Of a stretch of DNA of 64,000 nt, positions 18,071 to 28,652 are shown piece after piece. The notes beneath the pieces were generated by a model that was given only the letters and a program-made list of their open reading frames with translations, had not been told where the DNA came from and made no database searches. The position numbers were made by a program, and so were the translations under genes. Positions within the stretch are counted from its first letter, which is position 1. The number at the start of each line of letters is the position of its first letter. Location of the stretch: assembly GCA_021732485.1 (NCBI GenBank), contig JAKFUV010000004.1, forward strand, positions 87,540 through 151,539, given 5' to 3'. Source of the DNA: Hyphomicrobium sp. GTDB lineage: Bacteria; Pseudomonadota; Alphaproteobacteria; Rhizobiales; Hyphomicrobiaceae.

Positions 18071-19453
18071 ATGACGGTTGTTTCGCCCGACCTCTCCCCA
18101 CCAACAACACCACGATCTGCGATGCCGATCGCACACGGCGGGTGGCGGCGCGCGGCTGGCGAACCGGCGTTGAGCGATGTTTTCGGCTCTATCCCGGTCA
18201 GCATGACCGGCACGACATTACGCCGTTTCGGAGCCTTCTTCGGGCCAGGATATCTCGTTGCGGTCGGCTACATGGACCCCGGCAACTGGGCGACGTCGAT
18301 CGCTGGGGGATCGAAATTCGGCTATGCACTGCTCGTCGTCGCACTGGTGTCGAACATCATGGCGATCATCCTGCAGAGCCTGTGCGCCCGCCTTGCCATC
18401 GCGTCCGGTCGTGATCTTGCTCAGGCCTGCCGTGACGGGTATCCGCGTTGGGCCGCATATCCTCTCTGGGCGCTCGCTGAAATCGCCATCATCGCTACCG
18501 ATGTGGCGGAAGTCATCGGCACGGCGATCGGGCTCAATCTGCTGTTTGGCATTCCGCTTGAAATCGGCGTCATCCTCACCGCGCTCGACGTGTTCGTCGT
18601 CCTGGCACTGCAAAAGCTCGGATTTCGGTATCTCGAGGCCTTCGTCATCACGCTGCTCGGCATCATCGCCATCTGCTTCACAGTGCAAATCGGACTTGCC
18701 GATCCGGACTGGGGCGCGGTCATTCGCGGCTTCGCGCCGACGACAGACATCATCGCCAATCCGGACATGCTGTATCTCGCCCTCGGCATTCTGGGCGCGA
18801 CCGTCATGCCGCATAATCTTTACCTGCATTCGGCCATCGTCCAGACCAGGGCCTATGGCTCCAAGCTCGAGGACAAGCGTGAAGCCCTGACATTCGCGAC
18901 CATCGATTCAACTGTGGCGCTGATGCTGGCGCTACTTGTCAATGCGTCGATCCTCATTCTCGCGGCCGCCGCTTTTTACAACACGGGCCGCACCGACGTG
19001 GCGGAGCTAGGCGAAGCTCATTCCCTGCTGGCGCCGCTTTTGGGAAGCTCAATCGCGCCGGTGATGTTCGGCATCGCGCTGCTGTGTTGCGGGCTCAATT
19101 CAACGGTGACGGCGACGTTGGCCGGCCAAGCGGTGATGGAAGGCTTTATCGACATCAGATTGAAGCCTTGGCTCCGTCGCCTCGTCACACGTGGCATCGC
19201 GATTATTCCGGCCGCTGGCGTAACGCTCTTCTACGGCGACAGCCAGACGGCGAAGCTATTGATTCTGACGCAGGTGGTTTTAAGTCTGCAATTGCCGTTT
19301 GCGATTCTGCCGCTGGTGCAGTTCACCGCTAGCCGCGCCAAAATGGGGGCGCTCGTCGCACCGCGCTGGCTGACTGCGATCGCGATGGTCATCGCCGGCG
19401 TTATCATCGCGCTCAACATCAAGCTGCTTTACGATTTCGCGTTGAGCGGCTAG
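18071..19453 (+). CDS. mntH: Nramp-family divalent metal transporter MntH
   Basis: The 460-residue inner-membrane protein has about 11 transmembrane helices. It has the Nramp metal-binding motifs: '[14 protein letters not shown]' (DPGN, helix 1) and '[14 protein letters not shown]' (MPH, helix 6). It imports Mn2+ (and Fe2+) with protons. The N-terminal 50 residues before the core are longer than in E. coli MntH (412 residues). The upstream palindrome supports metal-dependent control. It converges with a lipoprotein gene, with 3 bp between stops. Confidence 0.95.
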   Translation: MTVVSPDLSPPTTPRSAMPIAHGGWRRAAGEPALSDVFGSIPVSMTGTTLRRFGAFFGPGYLVAVGYMDPGNWATSIAGGSKFGYALLVVALVSNIMAIILQSLCARLAIASGRDLAQACRDGYPRWAAYPLWALAEIAIIATDVAEVIGTAIGLNLLFGIPLEIGVILTALDVFVVLALQKLGFRYLEAFVITLLGIIAICFTVQIGLADPDWGAVIRGFAPTTDIIANPDMLYLALGILGATVMPHNLYLHSAIVQTRAYGSKLEDKREALTFATIDSTVALMLALLVNASILILAAAAFYNTGRTDVAELGEAHSLLAPLLGSSIAPVMFGIALLCCGLNSTVTATLAGQAVMEGFIDIRLKPWLRRLVTRGIAIIPAAGVTLFYGDSQTAKLLILTQVVLSLQLPFAILPLVQFTASRAKMGALVAPRWLTAIAMVIAGVIIALNIKLLYDFALSG

Positions 19454-19456
19454 TCG

Positions 19457-20140
19457 CTATTTCGTCGAGGACGGCAAGCTGGCCAAGTCGTCGATGTACC
19501 ATTTTTCGGTTTCAACGATGGCGGGATTTTCACCGTTCTCATAAATCCAGCTATCGACCGCCCATTTTTGACCCGACGCGGTCTCTTTCAAAACCGCAGT
19601 CCAATGCGTCCACCCCGAAACGCCGCGCCACAGCTGATCTTTGGCGAAGGGTGTGCCAACGCTGTGATGTTTCAGGAAGCCGTTATTTTCGAGAACCAGA
19701 AGATAGCTCGTTGTGTTGGTCGATTCGTCGACGCAATCCTGCTGGGTCGGATCGCCCGACGCCTTGAAGTCCATGCCGGCGCGATCGGTGCCGGTCCCGA
19801 TGGCCTTGCCGACGCGGTTCTCCATCCAGCCGATCGCATAGGCGACGGCGCGCCGCTCCTCCCCGGCTGTCGCGGCCTTTTTGACCTTCTTGAAAATAGC
19901 TTTCAGTTCGGCGATGTCGGCCTCGGCGAAGGTGAACTTAGTTTGGATCTTACAAGTGTAGCCGTGACAGACAGACACGCGATTCTTAACGGGCGCGTTG
20001 ACCTTGAAGTCCGCAAAGTGGGTGTCAACCGCGCCGAGCCGCTCGTGTGTGCAGCCGCCTAAACTGGCCACGACGACCGCCGCCAGCCACGCACACCCAA
20101 TGCTTCGTTGCCAGCCCATGCCGCCCCGCTGTAAACCCAT
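19457..20140 (-). CDS. Predicted lipoprotein with a transglutaminase-like Cys-His-Asp pattern
   Basis: The 227-residue product has a signal peptide ending in the lipobox LGGC, so it is probably membrane-anchored outside the cytoplasm. The mature part has '[18 protein letters not shown]', then 'HHSVG', 'GWTHWTAVL' and '[12 protein letters not shown]'. A Cys at a helix start followed by His and Asp on strands is the transglutaminase/papain-like layout, so a peptidase or amidase is possible; this is inference from motif order. Two possible ATG starts (20140, 20119) leave the signal peptide intact. Confidence 0.65.
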   Translation of the reverse strand: MGLQRGGMGWQRSIGCAWLAAVVVASLGGCTHERLGAVDTHFADFKVNAPVKNRVSVCHGYTCKIQTKFTFAEADIAELKAIFKKVKKAATAGEERRAVAYAIGWMENRVGKAIGTGTDRAGMDFKASGDPTQQDCVDESTNTTSYLLVLENNGFLKHHSVGTPFAKDQLWRGVSGWTHWTAVLKETASGQKWAVDSWIYENGENPAIVETEKWYIDDLASLPSSTK

Positions 20141-20301
20141 CCAAGCGGCATGGCGTCGTCGACGCCCGCACGTCTCAAACTTCGCATAACACTCGACTGA
20201 TTCGCGTCAAACACCGGCCGCTAAAGCTGATTCGTGCATTGTGGACACGTTGCGCAAAAGCTCCAGGTCACCAAAGTCCAGCAGGTTTGTTAAAGGTCCG
20301 A

Positions 20302-21738
20302 ATGTCTCGCTCAAAACCCATTCATGTCATTGGCGCTGGTCTCGCCGGCTCTGAAGCTGCCCACCAGATCGCTGCCACTGGCGTTCCGGTCGTGCTCCAT
20401 GAAATGCGCCCGGGTCGCAGCACGGACGCTCACAAATCGGACGGCTTCGCCGAACTCGTCTGCTCGAACTCGTTTCGCTCCGACGACTGGGAAAACAATG
20501 CCGTCGGACTGCTGCACGAAGAAATGCGTCGCGCCAACTCGCTCATCATGCAGGCAGCCGATCGCCACAAACTTCCCGCCGGTGGTGCCCTCGCCGTCGA
20601 TCGTGACGCCTTTTCCGCAGACGTGACGCGAACGATCGAAGCGCATCCGTTGATCACCGTCGATCGCCGCGAGGTTGGAGGCTTGCCGCCGCTCGATTGG
20701 CCGAATGTGATCGTCGCGACCGGACCACTCACCTCGCCAGCGCTGAGCAGCGCCATAGCCGAACTGACCGGCGAAGGAGCCCTGGCATTTTTTGACGCCA
20801 TCGCGCCGGTCATTCATCGCGACAGCGTCGATACGTCGATTGCGTGGTTTCAATCGCGTTACGACAAGGCCGGACCAGGCGGCACCGGCGCCGACTATCT
20901 CAACTGCCCGATGGACAAGGACCAGTACAACGGCTTCGTCGATGCACTATTGGCTGGCGATAAAACCGTTTTCAAGGAGTGGGAAGCGTCAACGCCCTAC
21001 TTCGACGGCTGTCTGCCCGTCGAAGTGATGGCCGAGCGCGGTCGCGAGACCTTGCGCTTTGGGCCGATGAAACCTGTCGGTCTTGATGATCCGCGAACCG
21101 GCCGCTGGCCTTACGCCGTGGTGCAATTGCGCCAGGATAACGCGCTCGGCACGCTTTGGAACATGGTCGGCTTTCAGACCAAGCTCAAGCACGCCGAACA
21201 GGTGCGCATTTTCCGCATGATTCCGGGTTTGGAAAATGCCGAGTTCGCACGCCTCGGTGGGCTGCATCGCAACACATATTTGAATTCGCCGAAACTGCTG
21301 GATCGCACGTTGCGTTTGCAGGTCGATCCGCGATTGCGCTTTGCCGGACAGATCACCGGCGTCGAAGGCTATATCGAGAGCGCCGCGATCGGGCTCCTTG
21401 CCGGTCGCTTTGCGGCAGCCGACGCGCTTGATCGCCGTCTCGTCGGCCCGCCACCGACAACCGCGCTCGGGGCGCTGCTCGATCACATCACCGGGGGCCA
21501 CTTGATCGCCGACGACGCAAATCGCGGCGGCGGGCGCTCATTCCAGCCGATGAACATCAACTACGGTCTCATCCCTGATCTCAGCGCCGCGCCGACGCAC
21601 GACGCGGACGGCAAAAAGCTCAAAGGCACGGAGCGCGGACGTGCCAAGAAGCAGGCGATGTCGCGCCGCGCGCTGGTAGATCTGGCTGTCTGGCTTGATA
21701 CGATCAGCGATCCGTCCCATCGCCAACCGGCGGCCTGA
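20302..21738 (+). CDS. trmFO: Methylenetetrahydrofolate-tRNA-(uracil-5-)-methyltransferase TrmFO
   Basis: TrmFO makes m5U54 in tRNA using methylene-THF and FADH2. The 478-residue product starts with the FAD-binding '[14 protein letters not shown]' and keeps two functional cysteines: '[10 protein letters not shown]' and 'YFDGCLPVE'. '[15 protein letters not shown]' is the C-terminal FAD-contact region. The ATG at 20302 follows AAAGG; longer in-frame options upstream have no family similarity. Its 3' end overlaps the convergent SGNH gene by 35 bp. Confidence 0.95.
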   Translation: MSRSKPIHVIGAGLAGSEAAHQIAATGVPVVLHEMRPGRSTDAHKSDGFAELVCSNSFRSDDWENNAVGLLHEEMRRANSLIMQAADRHKLPAGGALAVDRDAFSADVTRTIEAHPLITVDRREVGGLPPLDWPNVIVATGPLTSPALSSAIAELTGEGALAFFDAIAPVIHRDSVDTSIAWFQSRYDKAGPGGTGADYLNCPMDKDQYNGFVDALLAGDKTVFKEWEASTPYFDGCLPVEVMAERGRETLRFGPMKPVGLDDPRTGRWPYAVVQLRQDNALGTLWNMVGFQTKLKHAEQVRIFRMIPGLENAEFARLGGLHRNTYLNSPKLLDRTLRLQVDPRLRFAGQITGVEGYIESAAIGLLAGRFAAADALDRRLVGPPPTTALGALLDHITGGHLIADDANRGGGRSFQPMNINYGLIPDLSAAPTHDADGKKLKGTERGRAKKQAMSRRALVDLAVWLDTISDPSHRQPAA

Positions 21739-24010
21739 ACGGCTGGCGCACTTCGACGTTGGGTGGCACGCCGGGACTCGCTGGCGACTCGGCGTCCTGC
21801 GGCACGACAGGTGGCGCAGCGATCTCATTATTGACGGCCGCACTGGCGCTCGGTGGACCAGGCGTTTCGATCGCTGGCGGCAACTCATCGCGCGATGCGC
21901 CGCCGGGTTCGGAAAGCGCACCAGTCGAGGACGGCGCTGGCGATGCTCCAGCATCGGGCACTGTTTTCATTTCAGGGGCCGCCGACTGTCCTATCGTCGT
22001 GTCAGGCGCTGCGGGCGCTGCGGCCGGCTCGGGGCCGAGAGCGCCGGGTTCTTCAGCTGCCGGTGGCAGCGGGATCTGCGTCGCAACATAGGGGTCGGGC
22101 TCCGGCCCTTGGCCATACTTGGTCAACACAGCGCGGGCTTTGTCGGCAACCGCATCCGCAATCGCAGCATGACCTTCTGCCGTCGGATGAAACGAACCTG
22201 AGTAGGTCGCGGCGAGAAGCAGCTGAAAAGAGGCCAGCGTGTCGAACTTTAAAACCTTTTGCAACAACGAGGCGGCGACGTGGAAATTGCCGGTCATGAA
22301 GCCATCGTTGGGCGTGCGAAACCAACGCTTGCGTGAGGCGTAAGCAGGGTAATCTGCGGGGTTGTAGGGCTTCCAAACACCGTCGATCTTGCGCGGCAAG
22401 CGCAGTTCGTCAGCAGGGTTCGTTCCGTCATCCGACCAACCCGAACAGATGCCCCTGTCGATGAACGAGCGGCGGTGCGTTTCGACGAAGGTCCAGCCGT
22501 ACTTCTCGGAGCTTTCCCGCATCTGCCGATGCAGTTTGTCGGCAACCCACGTGCCCTCGCGCAGTTTCTGCTCGCTCAATTGAAAGTCAGCGACGACCTC
22601 CATGCCGGCGCGGCCGTCCTTGCAGGTTTCGCTGCCATCGCCAGCCAGCGCCAGTCCTGGATAACTGGCGAGGACGATGCGGTCGCTTTCATCCCAAGGC
22701 ACGTACAGGAGTGAGTGGATCGCCCGGTTGAGCGATTTGTAGCGGGCATCCAAGTGCGATAATTGCTGCGTGGCTTCACTTTGGCCGTGGAGTTCGCCAA
22801 TCCAGCCGCCGAGCTGGCGCAAGGTGGATTCACTCGACAGCACGGCATTGGCGACGAGGCGCGAGAAGCCGATGTCGTTTCCGCCGACCGACAACAGCAT
22901 CAAATCGATCTTGCGCGCATCGTCTTTCGGGCATTTGCGCAAGACAAGCCCGCCCTTCAGCTCCGGAATTTCGCCGTTGATGTGATAGGCCTCCGGAAGG
23001 TCCATCGGCTGGGCATCACGCTTGCCGCATTGCGCTTCCGCCACGGCCGAAATTTGCGACAGAACCGGCGGGTTCGGCACCCACTCGTTACCTTTGTAGC
23101 GCAGGAATAATCCGGCCGTGACCTCCGCGCCTGAGCACGACACTCCAACGAACGTGACGGCGCGATGCGGGTCCTCGATCGAGAGCTGCAACGCGGCGCG
23201 CAATTGATGCGAGTACAGCGAGCGATGACAGGCCTGATCCAGCCAGCGGGCATTCTCGGAAATGAAGGGCTTGTCGCCAATCTGCTTCCAATCGCCGATG
23301 CGGGCCGGAAACCCTGATAAATCGCCGGACTTTGCGTTGCCGTAATTGGCACTCCGGTCGCGCGAGAAGCGCACCGGAATATCGGGATTGCCCTCACCCG
23401 ACGCAAAACTATCACCCATCGCTGCAACCAAAATATCGCGAACCTTGATGTCCGTTGCAGCCACCGCCCGGCCACCAATCTCGACCGTGACAGTCATTGC
23501 ACCTGGATAGGGGACTTCAAATTCAACCGTTTCGTTGCAAGGCTGAACGATGGCGTCGCCGCGCGGCGCGCTGCCGCCTTTCGGTGCAGTCAGCCAGGTG
23601 CACGTCAAGTTGGCTGCGTCCTCGATACCGGCGATGTCAGCCACGACGACGTGGTTCTTTGGATTCATATAGTCGTCGTAGTCGGGGCACGTGTAGCGAT
23701 TGGAGGTCCAATTCCAGCAGGTTTTTCGATACATCGTCGCAGCCCAGCCATCCTCATGGCGGCGCTGGAGAGCATGTTCTGCGGCAAGGACCGGTGCTGC
23801 TAATTCGGACTGAGTCAGAGAGTTGTAGGTCGCTCGGTGCACTTCGGTGTCTGCGGAATCTCTAAAAAATCGAAACGGATTCTCGACGCGCCAGCGAATA
23901 GCGGCCGTTTCCGCTGCCGCTGGCTGTGCATCAGCGACCAACATCGCCGAGGTGGCGATCAGGCCCGCGATCACGCTGCGCATCGCAGTCCGTGTCAATC
24001 TCCCGGCCAT
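21704..24010 (-). CDS. Secreted SGNH/GDSL-type hydrolase with a proline-rich tail
   Basis: The 768-residue product has a signal peptide (about residues 1-33). The SGNH blocks are in order: GDSFASGEG (block I, nucleophile Ser), 'GVSCSGAEV' (block II region), '[12 protein letters not shown]' (block III) and 'SFHPTAEGH' (block V, catalytic His). This family hydrolyses esters of lipids or polysaccharides. The last about 125 residues are rich in Pro, Ala, Glu and Ser and look disordered. The substrate is unknown. It overlaps trmFO tail-to-tail. Confidence 0.85.
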   Translation of the reverse strand: MAGRLTRTAMRSVIAGLIATSAMLVADAQPAAAETAAIRWRVENPFRFFRDSADTEVHRATYNSLTQSELAAPVLAAEHALQRRHEDGWAATMYRKTCWNWTSNRYTCPDYDDYMNPKNHVVVADIAGIEDAANLTCTWLTAPKGGSAPRGDAIVQPCNETVEFEVPYPGAMTVTVEIGGRAVAATDIKVRDILVAAMGDSFASGEGNPDIPVRFSRDRSANYGNAKSGDLSGFPARIGDWKQIGDKPFISENARWLDQACHRSLYSHQLRAALQLSIEDPHRAVTFVGVSCSGAEVTAGLFLRYKGNEWVPNPPVLSQISAVAEAQCGKRDAQPMDLPEAYHINGEIPELKGGLVLRKCPKDDARKIDLMLLSVGGNDIGFSRLVANAVLSSESTLRQLGGWIGELHGQSEATQQLSHLDARYKSLNRAIHSLLYVPWDESDRIVLASYPGLALAGDGSETCKDGRAGMEVVADFQLSEQKLREGTWVADKLHRQMRESSEKYGWTFVETHRRSFIDRGICSGWSDDGTNPADELRLPRKIDGVWKPYNPADYPAYASRKRWFRTPNDGFMTGNFHVAASLLQKVLKFDTLASFQLLLAATYSGSFHPTAEGHAAIADAVADKARAVLTKYGQGPEPDPYVATQIPLPPAAEEPGALGPEPAAAPAAPDTTIGQSAAPEMKTVPDAGASPAPSSTGALSEPGGASRDELPPAIETPGPPSASAAVNNEIAAPPVVPQDAESPASPGVPPNVEVRQPFRPPVGDGTDR

Positions 24011-24025
24011 TCGTTCCCTCTTCGT

Positions 24026-24889
24026 TTAAAGCCGTCGCCGCAGATGCGCCCCAGCAATCCGTGCGACGCGCGTCAGCGGGACAATCTCCGCGATATCGCG
24101 AAGCGGATCATGATCAAGTCTCTGCAAAGCCTTCAAATAGGGCTCTACGACGGCAACCGGCAGCATAGCTGTCATGACCCCAGCCCGATCACGACCCATG
24201 TCCGCAAGAACGACGCGCAAATCGTCGACACAAGCCCGAGACATTACAACGATATCGGCCAGCTCAGCTCGCCAGTCTCGCGCGCTGGCCAGCGTCAACC
24301 AATCAGCTCTCGGCGGAAAAGGTTCCCGCCCACGAGACAGCGAACGCGCCAAAGTCGTGGCGATACGCGCTAAACCATAACCTCGGCCTGCCGACTGCAC
24401 GGCGCGCGCCAACAGCGGCTTTGGCGCACAGCCAAGAACGCGAGCGGCGACGTCAAACATGACGCCTTCGGTAAGGTCCAGTTCGAGCGACAACGCGTCA
24501 TGACTTGCCGGTGGGTCCGCATAGAGACGGTGCGCGTGGACGTCCAGCATGTCCAGCAGACGTTCGGGCGATAAGCGATAGCGCTGAACGACGCCGGTCA
24601 CGGCATCGGCAATCGGATGACCGGTCTTTTCGCCGCGCGCGCCACTGTCGAGAGCGTCACGCCACCATTGAAACCGAATCTCGCCGAGCATCGGTTCGCT
24701 CACCGTCTCACCGATGCGATGGAGTTCACCACTGAACGCTGCCAGCGCTATCAGATCGTCACGTGCGGCGCGCGGCGCCAACAATGCCGATAGGTAGCGG
24801 TCGATTTCATAACGTCGTGCGGTCGTTCTAATCTGATCACGGGCTGTGGCGTGCGCGGCCGGATCGATCGAGTCTAACGCGTCACTCAT
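24026..24889 (-). CDS. Squalene/phytoene synthase family protein (NDUFAF6-like)
   Basis: The 287-residue product matches the trans-isoprenyl diphosphate synthase fold: 'RYEIDRYLSALLAP', 'SGELHRIGETVSEPMLGEIRFQWWRDAL'. It lacks the two DxxxD prenyl-diphosphate motifs, as in the NDUFAF6 group linked to respiratory complex I assembly. The neighbouring Mth938-like gene is also a complex I assembly-factor homologue, supporting that role. Start is uncertain: ATG 24889 gives the family length, but a GTG at 24961 overlaps the upstream stop as GTGA. Confidence 0.75.
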   Translation of the reverse strand: MSDALDSIDPAAHATARDQIRTTARRYEIDRYLSALLAPRAARDDLIALAAFSGELHRIGETVSEPMLGEIRFQWWRDALDSGARGEKTGHPIADAVTGVVQRYRLSPERLLDMLDVHAHRLYADPPASHDALSLELDLTEGVMFDVAARVLGCAPKPLLARAVQSAGRGYGLARIATTLARSLSRGREPFPPRADWLTLASARDWRAELADIVVMSRACVDDLRVVLADMGRDRAGVMTAMLPVAVVEPYLKALQRLDHDPLRDIAEIVPLTRVARIAGAHLRRRL

Positions 24890-24957
24890 AACTGAGTATC
24901 CAACACCGCGCCCCCGCATGACGACGCCGGACCCTAACGCCGCAATCGCCGGCAACG

Positions 24958-25335
24958 TCACGGCACCGCCAGCAGCGCCGCACCGACATGGCGACGTTCC
25001 GCCAGCAAAATGTTGTACGTACGCGCAGCTGCGCCAGTGCTCATCACTTCAAGACCGATACCTGCATTCGCGAAAGCTTTGACCACCGGCTCGGGCGGCC
25101 ACGCCTGCAAAACGCCGGTACCGAGCAGCAGCACGCCAGGTGGCGTCAATTCGCTGAGCGGTAAAGCGAGCATCGCCGCCGTCATGTTTTCGACCGTCGT
25201 TGCCGCCCACGCATAAACGCCGCTCGGCATGCACAGGATCGATCCCTTGTGACTCATATCGGCGAAGCGAAAGCCACCGTTTCCGTAAGCCGTAACGGAA
25301 GCCTCTGCGGGATAACGGGCAATGATGTCCGCCAT
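24958..25335 (-). CDS. Mth938-like (DUF498) protein, NDUFAF3 homologue
   Basis: The 125-residue protein has the Mth938-like fold signature: 'GNGGFRFADMSHKGSILCMPSGVYAW', 'LLLGTGVLQAWPP' and 'MSTGAAARTYNILLAERR'. In mitochondria NDUFAF3 helps assemble complex I; bacterial members are thought to act similarly or in the membrane. The ATG at 25335 is preferred because GAGGG lies 8 bases upstream. It follows secF closely on the same strand, a gene order common in alphaproteobacteria. Confidence 0.88.
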   Translation of the reverse strand: MADIIARYPAEASVTAYGNGGFRFADMSHKGSILCMPSGVYAWAATTVENMTAAMLALPLSELTPPGVLLLGTGVLQAWPPEPVVKAFANAGIGLEVMSTGAAARTYNILLAERRHVGAALLAVP

Positions 25336-25379
25336 ATCCACTGCCCTCGCCAACCTTCAGGTTCAAGCCAGAGCCGCAC

Positions 25380-26342
25380 CTAAGCCCTGCCAGCCGAAAC
25401 GCCCTTCGCCGCCGCGTCGCTCCAATCGCGCTTGACGCCGAGATAACCGAGCAACGGCGCGGCAATGAAGATCGACGAGTAGGTGCCGATGATAACGCCA
25501 AGCAACATCGCAAAGTTGAAATTGCGAATGACTTCGCCGCCGAAGATGTACAGCGCCAACAACACCGCAATCGCCGTGACCCCGGTCAAAATCGTTCGCG
25601 ACAGCGTCTCGTTGATCGACAAATCGAGCAACGCATTCAAGTCCATCTTTTTGAACTTGCGCAAATTCTCACGAATTCGGTCTGACACGACGACTGTATC
25701 GTTGACGGAATATCCAAGGATGGTCAGCAGAGCCGCGACAGTCGACAGATCAAATTCAAACTGAAACAGTGAAAAGATCCCGACGGTCACGAGCACGTCG
25801 TGCGTCAACGCCAACACGGCGCCGAGAGCGAATTGCCACTCGAAGCGAAACCAAACGTAGCACACGATGGCAAGAATACCGGCCGCCACGGCGATAAAAC
25901 CTGTTGTTCGCAGTTCGCTGGAGACAGCCGGGCCGACCACCTCAACGCGTCGTTGCGTATAGCCGGTGCCGACCGCATCGATGACTTTCTTTAAAGCCAC
26001 TTGCTGCGCCGCGTCGCCACCTGGCTGTTCTTCAATGCGGATCAACACGTCGGAGGGGCCACCAAACGCCTGGATCTGCGCGCCGCCTAATCCGAGCTGG
26101 CCGAGCTTATTGCGGAGCGCGCTGACGTCAGCCGTGCCGTTGGTCGCCTGCAGCTCGATCATCGAGCCGCCTTTAAAATCGACGCCGTAGTTCAAACCTC
26201 GCGTTGCAAACAGCGCCATCGATATCAGCATCGCGACAATCGACAAACCGACCGCAAGATCGCGATACTTCATGAACGGCAGCCGCAAGTCATGCGGGAA
26301 GAAGTCGAACCCTTTGAAGTTTGGGATTAATCGCATCAACAC
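25380..26342 (-). CDS. secF: Protein translocase subunit SecF
   Basis: The 320-residue inner-membrane protein has six helices. The SecF signature 'NYGVDFKGGSMIELQA' follows helix 1, and the C-terminal helix block has 'ILGYSVNDTVVVSDRIREN'. With SecD it uses the proton gradient to help pull proteins out of SecYEG. It is 13 bp downstream of secD. Confidence 0.96.
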   Translation of the reverse strand: MLMRLIPNFKGFDFFPHDLRLPFMKYRDLAVGLSIVAMLISMALFATRGLNYGVDFKGGSMIELQATNGTADVSALRNKLGQLGLGGAQIQAFGGPSDVLIRIEEQPGGDAAQQVALKKVIDAVGTGYTQRRVEVVGPAVSSELRTTGFIAVAAGILAIVCYVWFRFEWQFALGAVLALTHDVLVTVGIFSLFQFEFDLSTVAALLTILGYSVNDTVVVSDRIRENLRKFKKMDLNALLDLSINETLSRTILTGVTAIAVLLALYIFGGEVIRNFNFAMLLGVIIGTYSSIFIAAPLLGYLGVKRDWSDAAAKGVSAGRA

Positions 26343-26355
26343 GGACGTTCGTCTC

Positions 26356-27975
26356 CTAAACCGGTATTTCGAGCGGGCCGCGGCCCTTAGGCTGAGCTTT
26401 CAGCCACAATGAGATCAGCAGTCTGACGACGGTGACGGAGGCGAAGATCGACGTCAGAATGCCGAGCGTCAGCGTCACGGCGAAACCGCGGATCGGGCCG
26501 GAGCCGAGCCAGAACATGATGATGGCACAGCATAGCGTCGTCAGCTGTGAGTCGGCGATTGTGATGAAGGCGCGCGAAAAGCCAGCATCGATGGCGGCGA
26601 TCGGCGTTTTGCCGGCGCGCAACTCCTCGCGGATGCGTTCGTAGATCAGCACGTTGGCATCGACCGCCATGGCGACGCCAAGTACCAAACCGGCGATGCC
26701 CGGCAACGTGAGTGTTGAGCCAATCAACGTCATCAGCGCCAACGTCAAGATCAAGTGCACGATCAGTCCGACGCACGCGAAGATGCCGAACGTGCCGTAG
26801 GCCAAGATGGTCAACACGATGACGGCGATGCCACCGATGATGCCCGCTGTTTGACCGGCCGAAATACTGTCGGCACCGAGCGATGGCCCGACCGTGCGCT
26901 CTTCGACGATGGTGAGCTTGGTCGGCAGGGCGCCGGAGCGCAATTGCACAGCGAGCGTGTTGGTGCTTTCGACGGTGAAATTGCCGGAGATTTGCCCAGA
27001 ACCTCCAAGGATCGGCTCGCGAATTACGGGCGCGGACAACACCTTGTCATCGAGGACAATCGCAAACGGGCGGCCGATATTATCCTTCGTGAATGATCCA
27101 AACTTGACGGCGCCCTTCTGATTGAAGCGGAAATTGATCACGGCCTCGCCATTTCGCGAGTCAAAGCCTGGCTGCGCATCCACCAAATCCTCGCCCTGCA
27201 CAACGGGGATTTCGCGCAGCAGGAAATCCCCGCCCTCCGATGCTTCGCCAGGATAAACTTTATAACCGGCAGGCGCAGACGTCAGCTTTGCATCTTCAGC
27301 CGATGTCGATGGATGCACTTCATGGAATGTCAGCTTCGCCGTCTCGCCGATCAGACGCTTGAGTTCGCCGGTTTCCTTCAGTCCCGGGAACTGGATCAAA
27401 ATGCGATCCGTGCCCTGTCGCACGACACTCGATTCCGATGTCCCGAGATTGTTAATTCGGCGATTGACGGTTTCAATGGACGACGATGCCGCGTTCAAGA
27501 CGCGCGCTTTCATGCCCTGGTTACTTGGCTTGAGCGTGATGGTGTTTGGATCGGTGCCGGGTTCGACATCGATATCCTGGCCACTACTGCCAAGAATGGC
27601 GTTGCCGACGGGTTGGATCAACTTGCGCAGCTCGGTTAAAGCCACCTCGCGATCTTCCGGCTTTAAAAGTTTGACTTGCAGTTGGCCGCCCTGAACGCCA
27701 AGACCTGAAAAACCTAACTTGGCATCACGCAAAGTTTTACGCGCGCTGTCACGCAAATTGTTCAGCCAATCCTTGCGGATCTCTTCCTGATCCATGGCCA
27801 GCAGCAGATGCGCGCCGCCTTGCAAGTCGAGACCGAGCGGCAACTGTTTTTTTGGCAGGAACGTCGGCCAGGCCGCCACCGTCTCTTTTGACAAGAAGTT
27901 GGGCGACGCGATGACGACGCCTGCAAGGCATGTCAGCAATATCGCAAGAACCTTCCAGCGCGCGAAATACAGCAT
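26356..27975 (-). CDS. secD: Protein translocase subunit SecD
   Basis: The 539-residue protein has helix 1 ('VLAILLTCLAGVVIASP'), 'LGLDLQGGAHLLL', a large periplasmic domain and a five-helix membrane block with 'AMAVDANVLIYERIREELRAG'. Normal length for a separate SecD. It is in a yajC-secD-secF operon. Confidence 0.96.
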   Translation of the reverse strand: MLYFARWKVLAILLTCLAGVVIASPNFLSKETVAAWPTFLPKKQLPLGLDLQGGAHLLLAMDQEEIRKDWLNNLRDSARKTLRDAKLGFSGLGVQGGQLQVKLLKPEDREVALTELRKLIQPVGNAILGSSGQDIDVEPGTDPNTITLKPSNQGMKARVLNAASSSIETVNRRINNLGTSESSVVRQGTDRILIQFPGLKETGELKRLIGETAKLTFHEVHPSTSAEDAKLTSAPAGYKVYPGEASEGGDFLLREIPVVQGEDLVDAQPGFDSRNGEAVINFRFNQKGAVKFGSFTKDNIGRPFAIVLDDKVLSAPVIREPILGGSGQISGNFTVESTNTLAVQLRSGALPTKLTIVEERTVGPSLGADSISAGQTAGIIGGIAVIVLTILAYGTFGIFACVGLIVHLILTLALMTLIGSTLTLPGIAGLVLGVAMAVDANVLIYERIREELRAGKTPIAAIDAGFSRAFITIADSQLTTLCCAIIMFWLGSGPIRGFAVTLTLGILTSIFASVTVVRLLISLWLKAQPKGRGPLEIPV

Positions 27976-28082
27976 AAGGTTTAGGTCTCGTCGGTCTGAA
28001 GCCTGGGTCTGAAGTTTGGCTTTTGAAATAGCAAAAGAATACGCATTTGCTGTCTATGAGATCAGCACGAATTCGGCGGTCG

Positions 28083-28418
28083 TCAGGTGGCGTCCTTCAC
28101 AGGTTCGCCTTTCGAGCGGACATCCATCAACGTACTCTTGATGATGCGCACTTTGAGATTGTCGGCCAGCTCGACTTCGATTTCATCGCTGGTATCGGAA
28201 ACTTTTGTCACCTTGCCGACCATGCCGCCAGACGTGATGACCGTGTCGCCGCGGCGGACGGCACTCATGCGTTCGCGGTGTTCCTTGGCGCGCTGCGACT
28301 GTGGGCGGATGAGAAAGAAATAGAAGATCACCAGCATCAGCAGCATCGGCACCAGCAGACCGCCCATGGGGTCAAGACCGGGAGCTGCGGTTTGCGCGAA
28401 AGCAGGCGTAACAAACAT
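28083..28418 (-). CDS. yajC: Preprotein translocase subunit YajC
   Basis: This 110-residue protein has one transmembrane helix ('LVPMLLMLVIFYFFLIRP') and the YajC signature 'GDTVITSGGMVGKVTKV'. YajC associates with SecDF. ATG 28418 is chosen because GAAGGA precedes it and the product begins 'MFVTPAFAQ', as in related proteins. SecD follows 107 bp downstream. Confidence 0.95.
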   Translation of the reverse strand: MFVTPAFAQTAAPGLDPMGGLLVPMLLMLVIFYFFLIRPQSQRAKEHRERMSAVRRGDTVITSGGMVGKVTKVSDTSDEIEVELADNLKVRIIKSTLMDVRSKGEPVKDAT

Positions 28419-28652
28419 AAACGGGGTCCTTCTCGACGTACCTCGGCTACAACGAACATGCCCCATAACCCGGATTCGGGTCACGGGGCGCCGCCGACCA
28501 ATTTCGGCCGGACTATAGTGTTCGCGGGCCGGTTTGCAACCTTACATGGCCGTCACTTTTGGCCGCTGATGGGCCATCGCCGACTTGGCTTCAGCGTCTG
28601 CAATGCTTAAAGAGCCTTGCCGCCGCCGCCGAAGAAAGGCCGAAGTCAAACG

